20,576 bases of DNA from Azolla pinnata. Lineage: Eukaryota; Streptophyta; Polypodiopsida; Salviniales; Salviniaceae. The first letter of the stretch is position 1. Each line of letters begins with the position of its first letter. Where the stretch lies: the NCBI GenBank assembly GCA_037176905.1, contig JBBBWG010006980.1, positions 5,240 through 25,815 on the forward strand, in the 5' to 3' direction. Below the pieces are notes generated by a model that was not told the origin of the DNA, did no database searches, and saw nothing but the letters and a program-made list of their open reading frames with translations. This document shows, one piece after another, positions 1-7,739 of this stretch. A program made the translations under genes and the position numbers.

Positions 1-470
1 GCGGATCAAACAAAACAGAAGACATTCCCGGCTTCATTTCATCATCGGATCTGAGCAGATCAAAGCATTCCGTTTGAGACATACACCATCATCCATTTTC
101 CATTGCCTTCGGAGCCGATGCGACCTCCCTCCCTGTGGCAACAACATCCATGGGCATCGCGATTTGCAAAACGAAGTAAATCGATCTGCAACTCTTTCTC
201 AGAGCGGATCAAACAAAACAGAAGACATTCCCGGCTTCATTTCATCATCGGATCTGAGCAGATCAAAGCATTCCGTTTGATACATACACCATCATCCATT
301 TTCCATTGCCTTCGAAGCCGATGCGACCTCCCTCCCTGTGGCAACAACATCCATGGGCATCGCGATTTGCAAACGAAATCAATCGATCTGCAACTCTTTC
401 TCAGAGCGGATCAAACAAAACAGAAGACATTCCGGCTTCATTTCATCATCGGATCTGCGCAGATCAAGGC
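1..470. repeat. 203-bp tandem repeat, about 2.3 copies
   Basis: The block that starts at position 1 (gcggatcaaacaaaacagaa) recurs at 204 and again at 406, giving a period of 202-203 bp. The first two copies differ by only a few substitutions and a small indel near 167-175 and 370-378. The third copy diverges around 468. Copy 1 begins at the window edge, so the array probably extends to the left. Open frames that cross the array simply repeat with it and show no protein family, so I do not call a gene. It is a young local tandem array or the edge of a satellite. Confidence 0.9.
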
Positions 471-529
471 AGAAGACAATGAGATGCACCGTCGAACGCG
501 AGCATATATAATATAATTAAAGAAGGCGT

Positions 530-533
530 AAAA
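530..533 (-). terminator. Pol III T-run terminator of the tRNA gene
   Basis: A run of four T on the minus strand lies 15 nt past the 3' end of the tRNA. This is the minimal RNA polymerase III termination signal. Only its position and composition support the call. Confidence 0.45.
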
Positions 534-547
534 GCAGAAGTGACAGT

Positions 548-555
548 TGACGAGA

Positions 556-588
<33 letters not shown>

Positions 589-629
589 ACCTTAATCTGG
601 CGCCTTAGACCAACTCGGCCATCTCGTCA
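548..629 (-). tRNA. tRNA-Leu (anticodon AAG)
   Basis: The minus strand folds into an 82-nt class II cloverleaf. A 7-bp acceptor stem pairs TGACGAG with CTCGTCA. The D-arm holds the A-box-like segment TGGCCGAGTTGG. The 5-bp anticodon stem is CCAGA/TCTGG, with loop TTAAGGT giving anticodon AAG. A long variable arm typical of Leu follows, then the T-arm GTGGG-TTCAAAT-CCCAC, which is the B-box. There is no intron and no encoded CCA, as expected for a eukaryotic nuclear gene. All stems are intact, so it is probably functional. It decodes CUU-type leucine codons, with A34 usually edited to inosine. Confidence 0.96.
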
Positions 630-689
630 CGTTGAAAAGAAACCATAGAATAAATTTTCATTCAAGTTAAAAGAACTGGTGCTCAAAAC

Positions 690-1225
690 CTTTGTTAATC
701 GAAGCTATCTTTTGCAGTTAATGGAAGCTATTTTTTGTAGTTAATTAAAGCTATTTTCGTGGTTACTTAAAGTGTAATGTTGGTAGTTAATTGAAACTGT
801 TTTTTTGCAGTTAATGAAAGCTATTTTTTTGTAGATAATTAAAGCTATTTTTTTGTAGATAATTAAAGCTATTTTTTGTAGTTAATTAAAGCTATTTTTG
901 TGTTTACTTAAAAGTGTAATGTTGGTAGTTAATTGAAGCTGTTTTTTTGCAGTTAATGAAAGCTATTTTTTTTGTAGATAAGTAAAGCTATTTTTGTGGT
1001 TACTTAAAGTGTAATGTTGGTAGTTAATTGAAGCTGTTCTTTTTGCAGTTAATGAAAGCTATTTTTTGTAGATAATTAAAGCTATGTTTTGTAGATAAGT
1101 AAAGCTATTTTTGTGGTTACTTAAAGTGTAATGTTGGTAGTTAATTGAAGCTGTTCTTTTTGCAGTTAATGAGAGCTATTTTTTGTAGATAATTAAAGCT
1201 ATTTTTGTGGTTAGATTAAAGCTAG
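690..1225. repeat. AT-rich minisatellite with higher-order units
   Basis: The tract is built from variants of a 20-25 bp unit of the form GTTAATTAAAGCTATTTTT, with GTTAATTGAAGCTG and GTAGATAATTAAAGCTAT variants. A distinctive spacer, agtgtaatgttggtag, recurs at about 771, 913, 1008 and 1125, so several basic units form higher-order blocks of about 95-142 bp. Length varies mainly through T-run length and basic-unit number, which suggests slippage and unequal exchange. No coding frame is seen. Confidence 0.88.
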
Positions 1226-2189
1226 TTTCAGGAGGCCAATGTTTTTTTTCTCGCTTGAGCAGGATGAAAATCTCATGTTTAAAACTGGCAACAGGTTTTG
1301 GTAGCTGATGCTTGCAGGACTAGGATGAAAATCTCGCCTTATAATGGAAATCCATTTCATGCTGCGGGAATGGGAGATCTTACACACAAAGGAAATACCG
1401 GTTCAGCTGCGAAAAATCAAATCTTCTCCTGCGTTATCAACGTAGCCAAGTGCTTGTGAATGAGATACAATTGTGTTTTGCTTCAATCCTGGCTTCGCCC
1501 ATCAGCAACTCAACACCAAGAAAAGTCGATGAGTCTGCAGATCGATTAAAAGAAAGAGAACCAAAATTCTGCTCGACTACTCCCAAATGCTGCATTTGTC
1601 GGCGCTTAAGCAGCGTATCAGCAATTCATGCCATGATGATATAGATCAACAATCATCGTGCCCACAGCACAAGCCATCTCGTCGTACCCCGTCTCCATGG
1701 TAAGAAGTATTTTCCAAAGGAATAATCTCTTACAAAGATGGCATGGGATCCGATCAGATGGATCGAAAGGGTGGCCTCCATCCAACATATAGTCTTATTC
1801 TGATTCCATTGTTGTGGTTGGAACTTGGGCAGAGAAGAGAGCTTTCTTTACATTCCAGTTATGTATATCCCAAAATTTTGAATGGCGATTACAGAATGGG
1901 GTAGAACAATACAAGAGCGCTCCGAATACTGAGCACCCTTCAAATGGAGAGATCCTCTTCTGACTTTTTTTGGGCTTCCTTTTTTTTAGCTTTTGTACAC
2001 TCTTACATATGAAAACAGCTTCTCAGGAGTATGATGGATGGAGGGAGATGGCAGACAACAAGAGCTTTAGCCAAACCGCAGCATACACGCCAAGAAACAC
2101 TCGGATCTGAACTCTTCAGAGAAGAGCGTGTTTTGGAAGAATTGCAGATGGGCAAATGGGCAAAACCTGATTCAGAATTTCTGTGGTTG
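1226..2189. other. Gene-free 3' flank of CAO
   Basis: This stretch separates the AT-rich minisatellite from the CAO stop codon. It is unique-looking sequence with short T-rich patches (for example 1967-1990). The few short open frames have no recognisable family or splice structure. The part next to 2189 presumably holds the CAO 3' UTR and poly(A) site, since CAO is read right to left. I could not place a poly(A) signal with confidence. Confidence 0.5.
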
Positions 2190-5100
2190 TTAGTCCACAT
2201 CGAACGGCTCGGTATCTTGCTGCTCGACTGATAGCCTCCATTTCCGATATCGGACTCCTAGCTTATCATATGCCACCGGAAGGTTCCACACGTTCGCTCC
2301 TCTCACCATCCTATCTTGCTGCCCAACAACCAACCTCAAGTCCTCGTCGAGTACCTACAATTTGTACAAGACATTCGTCACTTTGGGCTGTTGCTATTGC
2401 CAATGCACCTAAATAAATCTCTATCTATGCAGATTGTCAGCAATTGTATGCCTGCACACATGTACGTACGTGTTGATGCATGCATGTATAAAATATCTGC
2501 AAAAAGATACAAATATACACTGCATTTTGTAACAAATTCAAGTAAATAAGTACTTCGAAATGACTAGTAAGTAACCATCTCTGACTGACTCCAAGCAAGA
2601 GGACAAGCATATAGTGTACCATGTACATGTGCATGCACACAAACACACATGACATGAATGCGTCATACACATTACACAAATTACATACGTACGTACATAC
2701 GTGGATCCCTGCATCCTCACATAATTTGCATTGAAGAAATTATTATTCGGTGATGCTCACCTTGTTAGCCAAGTACCTCCAGAGGTGTTCGATGTAGGGA
2801 ACATGCTTCAAGATGGGGAGAAAGTCGAGTGACAGACGATAAAGAAGGCGAGTTTTCCCACGAGATGAAGGGACGCACACGTGCAGCTGGTACAGATGTT
2901 TGGAACAGTCACTGGTGCTGTTGCCCTCCAGCTTTCCAGGTTTCGAAATGCCGATTGTGGAGCGTACCATACAAGGGGGCCGGAACTCCATGTCTATTGG
3001 ATAAGGGTCCCAGTACCCACCAAGTGCAGTTACTGGGGTACAAAACCTCACAAGACTGCATGCATACATCAACACATAAACCAAATTTTGTCAGCCACAT
3101 GATCGGTTGCTACAACATGAAGTGGTTACACTAACCAACAAAAGGGCTGCAGTTGGCTCAACAAAAGCTTCCTGTCCATGTTTGTTACAAAGGGCATCTA
3201 TCCGTACCTGGGGACCGGCCATCCTTTTGCAAAAGTAGTCGTATGTGTGAAAGGAGCATGGGCCAAATCCAGCAAGTTCTCCATCAATAAACCGTGTTCA
3301 ACAGGCAATTCCATGATTATCTGAAAGCATAGAGCTGAAGTTAAGCTATAGATTGCTACTCTTGGTTTGTTATCGGCCAAAAATATGCCAGACATTCAAG
3401 CATGTCACCTGTGCATGAGTTGTGAAACCAGCCGGAGCATCTAATGATGGTAAATCCGCATCAGGAACACCATCACCAGGCCATATCCATATCATATCTT
3501 CATGTTCGATACAGGGTAATGCTTGTATACTCACATTCACTAGCTTCGTAGATGGCATTTTCTCACAAGTCCCATCAGTGGAATACTCCCAGCCTTTTTG
3601 GGAAAGGATAAAAGGGAGCACGTTTCACAAGTGCTACTTCAAAAAGGAGTTGCTATTCAAAAAGTAGTATCTTACCATGGTAAGGACACTGGATTCTACC
3701 CTCCTTTACAGCTCCAAGATGCAGAGGACATGCTCTGTGTGCACAGGAGTTCCGAACACAACCCGCCCTCCCATCTGAACCACGGAATAACACCCATGGT
3801 TCTTCGAAACATTCAAATGGAACCTACATCATCTCGAAGCTTGGATCATGTTTCTAAAGACAAGAGGGTCACTCACATGCCCACACACATACGTATAAGT
3901 ATATTTGTTATGCTTATTGTCCACACCAAAATGATCTGAACAATGCACACCGCACCACAATTATTCATCTACTTTTGCTGCGATCTTTTATAGGTTATAT
4001 ACGCTTTATGAAGAGCGTGTCCAAATAAAAAATAGGAAATCTGAATACTCGAACATTATGTTACCATTGTATCTGATTTGACATCCGCAGCGAATGCAAC
4101 CGGATACCAGAAGTTCTTGAGGGCAGGAGAGTACTTCTTTACTGGCCCTGCAACAGTCAAGCCTTGGCTTTTCTTCTGACGAGGAGAATCAGTTGCAACT
4201 GTTGTAGCTACAGCTGCTTTTCCTTTTGCAACCTCTTGAGGATCCTGTAGTAACATGTTGTTTACCACAGCTTCCATATCAGAAAGTTTTTGCAGTGCAT
4301 GGGAAACCCTGGATTCTGAAAGGTGAACCTGGGATAGACAAACAGATAAACTGTATCAGGATACAATATATCAATACACAAGTACATTCCATCCATCAAT
4401 CGATCACACAGATATTAATCTCACCAATGATACCTGAACATTGATAGATATATACTCAGGATCCCAGAATTTAGGTTTTATGCGTCAAAGTTTACTATTT
4501 TTGGGGTTGTGGGATAGGATTTATAAAAATGTCTGCATACTAAATGTACTCAATGCTCATAGCACCTGTTCATGGGCCTTTGAAAGACTCTTTTGCAGCT
4601 CGGCTAATTCCTCACGTAAAGTCTTCACAGATTTCCACTCCCTCGCCATCGGATTCAACACATCAACGACCTGTGTAAACATTTTGAACGGTTTCTGTAA
4701 GAAGGTTATGCTCAGAAATAAATAAAACAATATGTCATGTGCTTTTTCATCCTGAAAAGTTCGAGTGCAGGGTGACAGAACAAAGAACAAAGAAAAATCT
4801 AAAAATGCGAGACCGACTTCTTCTATGTTATATGTATTTCTTGCACAACGTCAAATTTCCATGCTGAATCTCTGACCTGCAAAGAAATCCATAATGGCAT
4901 GTTCATTGGAGGCACATATATAGATATTTTCCACAATAACTGTTCACAAAATGTACCATGCAAAACTTTGCAATCGATCAATGCTGTTCTTTAGCTGTTC
5001 TAGATGGTTATGATCTACATTTTAATCACAGGCCTAAGGTGTATCAGTATATAAAGGATTAGCAACCATGCAGTAATTCTCTTCAAAGATTTGTACTGAT

Positions 5101-6212
5101 TCTATCTATCTATACTCTCTATCATCAATGAATCTTCATAGAATCATACATTTGGGTATCTCAGTGTTCGCATGTACAGAAATACATTGGTCTTCCACAT
5201 ATTATCTCAAAAACTAATTTTCTATCCTGTGCATGGTCATCATATGCATCGAGAAGCATAACCTCCACAATTGCCAAGATCAAGTAGTGGCGTTCTCATT
5301 TCCAATAGACGGAGATATAATTGGGATGAAGGAGCTCGGACAGTATTTGTGGCATAATCTCATTAATTGGACTTAGACAAACTCTGACAACTTTAGTGAC
5401 ATATCAAGCAATGGTCTGCATTATATGGATCCATGAGCTATTATAAAACTATTCAATGGTCAACGATTTATGTCTGCAATACGCATTTTCTGCAAGACAG
5501 TTCGAAGAGCAGAAATTGCACCAATCATCATTTAGCACAAAGCATGTTCAAAATACAGCTTTTCATGCGAAGGAAACTTATCTCCCTGGGGGTGAAACCA
5601 TGTATTGCTAACAATATCTCGATTTGATCATAAATTCCAATCACACCAAATGATGCAATGTTAAGGTAATACCTTATCATGTAAAGTCTTCATTGTAAGC
5701 ACATCTTGCCGAGCTTTCCAACTACAAAATTCAATATCATGCCGAAGAACATCCCAAGCTTGATTCACTGTGAATGTTCTCCCTTCTTTCAATGGAGGTT
5801 CTGTAACCCTCAGATCTTGCAAATTGAACCACCTCTCTGTCGACAACTCATGATGATACTGGTCGGAAGCATCATCGCCCGATACGGCAGAATCATTCCG
5901 CGAAACAGAAGTGTTATATACCTCGCTTGTTCTCTTCCTGTTGCCTCTCTGTTTGCTCTTCCTCTTTCCATAAAATCCATGGCATTTGTGCAATCTAAGC
6001 TCCCGATAACTGCTGGTGGGGTTGAGAACGGAGAGGGAAGTAGACGGACTCGCGGCTCCATCGAGTCTGTCGGCTAGGTTCCATTCTGCCCTAGAAAACC
6101 GCGGCGAGTACTCTGTGCAGAAGATCACCGTATTCATGAAAGAGCTCGCGTCACCGAAGCGGGGAGGGGACTGCTGGAGCTTCCAGAAGGTCCCCGCTAG
6201 AGCAGGGGGCAT
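2190..6212 (-). CDS. CAO: Chlorophyllide a oxygenase, eight exons
   Basis: CAO converts chlorophyllide a to chlorophyllide b in the chloroplast by two successive oxygenations of the C7 methyl, using O2 and electrons probably from ferredoxin. Exons on the minus strand: 6212-5673, 4670-4566, 4328-4065, 3823-3676, 3593-3409, 3320-3208, 3055-2761, 2354-2190. All junctions are GT-AG, phases agree, and the total is 1,815 nt (604 aa). The first ATG at 6212 follows an in-frame stop. Layout by residue: transit peptide and variable region about 1-125; regulatory A domain about 125-240; linker about 240-283; catalytic C domain from [10 protein letters not shown] (285). The Rieske 2Fe-2S ligands are C330, H332, C349 and H352. 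The mononuclear iron motif [12 protein letters not shown] includes D432, H435 and H440. The stop codon is at 2190-2192. The protein is longer than the roughly 536 aa of Arabidopsis CAO, mostly at the N-terminus. It resembles land-plant CAO throughout, including [22 protein letters not shown] and [12 protein letters not shown]. No frame break is seen, so it is probably functional. Family identity is near certain; exact splice sites are inferred. Confidence 0.96.
2455..2706. repeat. Alternating purine-pyrimidine tracts in CAO intron 7
   Basis: The last CAO intron (2355-2760) contains several short tracts rich in TACG, TGCA and CA. Examples are tgtacgtacgtg near 2461, tgcatgcatgta near 2475, catgtacatgtgcatgcac near 2620 and tacgtacgtacatacgtg near 2685. 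They are low-complexity sequence, not coding. Runs of alternating purine and pyrimidine can favour left-handed DNA, but no function is implied here. Confidence 0.7.
4671..5672 (-). other. CAO intron 1 (about 1.0 kb)
   Basis: This is the longest intron of the gene. It separates the exon ending in LHDK from the exon starting VVDVLNP. The donor is AAG/GTATTACC at 5672 and the acceptor is TTTACACAG at 4671. It is AT-rich, and I see no exon, RNA gene or transposon in it. It splits the regulatory A domain immediately after the stability (degron) segment. Confidence 0.85.
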
Positions 6213-6376
6213 CTCGGAGAAGGGAGCGGAAGCAAGATTTCATGGCAGGGGAGAAACATCGGGGTTGATCCTAGGGGTTTTGCCGGATCAACGACCCCTG
6301 CGCTCGCTGAAAGAAGAAGTGGGTTCTGTCCACCGCCGAATTGGGCTGCAGGAAACGGCGGTGGGCAGCAGAATCC

Positions 6377-6410
6377 AGGGTTAGGGTTAGGGTTAGGGTT
6401 AGGGTTTAGG
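6377..6410. repeat. Telomere-like repeat in the CAO 5' leader
   Basis: On the plus strand there is AGGG followed by four TTAGGG units (6381-6404) and one TTTAGG. In the sense direction of CAO this reads as AAACCCTAA followed by CCCTAA repeats, which contains the plant telo-box AAACCCTA. It lies about 165-200 nt upstream of the CAO ATG. Telo-boxes are known in plant promoters and 5' leaders as binding sites for Myb-like telomere-repeat proteins. A regulatory role here is inference. Confidence 0.85.
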
Positions 6411-6429
6411 TCGAGACAGAGAACAGAGA

Positions 6430-6432
<3 letters not shown>

Positions 6433-6466
<34 letters not shown>
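6433..6466. repeat. (AG)17 microsatellite, CT-rich in the CAO sense strand
   Basis: An uninterrupted 34-bp AG run on the plus strand is a CT run on the CAO sense strand. It lies about 220-255 nt upstream of the start codon, next to the telomere-like repeat. CT/GA tracts are common near plant transcription starts and in 5' leaders. The repeat number should be polymorphic. Confidence 0.92.
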
Positions 6467-6469
<3 letters not shown>

Positions 6470-6504
6470 GAGAGTTATGGATGAACATGAAGGGAGAGGA
6501 TGAG

Positions 6505-6643
6505 CCAATGGGAGGGGGCGGGCGGCCAATCAGCGGCCGCCACGTGGGCGGGCGCGTGGATAACGCCACGTCAGCGGAGCCCGCCACGTGGCGTCCGACG
6601 TGGCAGGCGCGGGCTTTTGCCTGGCGGGGAGCCCTGCCACGTG
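6505..6643 (-). promoter_or_regulatory. Putative CAO promoter: G-box cluster and CCAAT boxes
   Basis: A GC-rich island stands out from AT-rich surroundings. It holds three CACGTG G-boxes at 6541-6546, 6585-6590 and 6638-6643, each in the wider form GCCACGTGG. Two more ACGT-core sites are CACGTC at 6567-6572 and GACGTGG at 6597-6603. CCAAT appears on the plus strand at 6505 and 6526. The cluster is 290-430 bp upstream of the CAO ATG. G-boxes are bound by bZIP (HY5-type) and bHLH (PIF-type) factors that control light and chlorophyll genes, which fits CAO. No clear TATA box was found, and the transcription start is not located. Confidence 0.7.
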
Positions 6644-6835
6644 GACGGGGGGCATCTTCGCGGGTCTCCCCCGATTTTTTTCTCCGGGAAAAACTCGCGG
6701 CTCTCGTTCCGTTTCACACCTGTCCGGCCCCGATGGCCGATTTCGGTCCCCGATGAGTTCTTCCGCGGGCTTCGGGATCGATCAAGGGCCGCCTGCCAAT
6801 CGTGCCTCGCATCATCATCAGGAGCCTAATCTCTG

Positions 6836-6870
6836 TATATGTACATATATATATATATACACACACATGC
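6836..6870. repeat. AT/AC dinucleotide microsatellite
   Basis: A compound simple repeat, TA-rich (atatatatatatac) and then AC-rich (acacacac), marks the boundary between the GC-rich promoter segment and the minisatellite further upstream. There is no coding potential. Confidence 0.85.
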
Positions 6871-6884
6871 ACGATGATTGCTGG

Positions 6885-7735
6885 CATCTGCTGGAGAGAT
6901 CTGTGTATTGATGCCCTTTAGTAGCTGCAGAATCCGGAGAAGCTTGTAATACCGCCGCCCTTGTTGGCTGCAGATATCTGGAGACTGTATAATGCCCTTA
7001 TTAGATGCTAGCACCTGGAGAGATCATATACTACCGCCCTTGTTGGCTGCAGATATCTGGAGACTATGTACAGCCCTTATTCGGTGCTAGCACCTGGAGA
7101 GATCGTGCATCGCCCTTATTAGCTGCAGATATCCTGGAGGCTGTATAATGCCCTCAATAGCTGCTAGCAGTTGGAGAGATTGGTATACTACTGCCCTTAT
7201 TAGCTGCCGAATCCGGAGAGATTGGTATACTACTTCCCCTTCTTAGCTGCAGAATCCGGAGAGATTGGTATACTACTTCCCCTTCTTAGCTGCAGATATC
7301 CTGGAGATCGTATAATGCCCTCGAGAGCTGCAGAATTTCGGAGGCTACCCCTTATTACATGCAAACTTTGGAGGCTGCCCTTATTAGCTTTGCAGAAACT
7401 GGCGATTTGCTTATTGCCCTTATCAGCTTCGTCAAATCCGAAGTCTGCCATTAGTTAGCTGCGAAACAAATTTGGAGGTTGCACTCGATCGCTGCAAAAT
7501 TCTGGAGATCGTACACTTCTCTTCCTAGCTGCCAAATCTGGAGACTACTTACTACCCTTCCTATCGGCGAAATCTGGAGACTACCACCCTTCCTAGCAGC
7601 GAAATCTGGAGACTACTACCCTTCCTAGCGGCGAAATCTGGAGACTACCCTTATTAGCTGCAAAATGCGGAGCTCGTACAACTTTGGAGACCGACTGTCC
7701 TTATTAGTTTGCATAATCTAGAGACCGGAGACAGC
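6885..7735. repeat. Degenerate 36-45 bp minisatellite upstream of CAO
   Basis: About twenty imperfect units follow one pattern: tagctgcaga, then atcyggagag or atctggagac, then a variable stretch such as ttggtatactac or tgtataatg, then cccttatt. The clearest adjacent copies are the 43-bp units starting at 7209 and 7252, and three aaatctggagactac units near 7571-7650. Some units carry ctagcacctggagagatc, giving sub-families that alternate in the left part. Short open frames here follow the repeat and are not genes. The array lies 240-1,100 bp upstream of the G-box cluster, in the 5' flank of CAO. Confidence 0.88.
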
Positions 7736-7739
7736 TTGT

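Noticed and set aside
103-516. Plus-strand open frame of 137 codons across the 203-bp repeat
   Set aside because: The protein simply repeats with the DNA array, has no family features, and ends with the array.
1450-1644. 64-codon plus-strand frame in the flank downstream of CAO
   Set aside because: There is no domain, no splice context and no bias beyond chance for this length.
6197-6529. 110-codon minus-strand frame overlapping the CAO start, a possible uORF
   Set aside because: It begins with TTG, not ATG, and its Ser/Leu and Asn/Pro runs are translations of the CT tract and the telomere-like repeat.
6481-6911. Plus-strand frames of 90-110 codons in the GC-rich promoter region
   Set aside because: High GC content lowers stop frequency. 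Several frames are open at once and none resembles a protein family.
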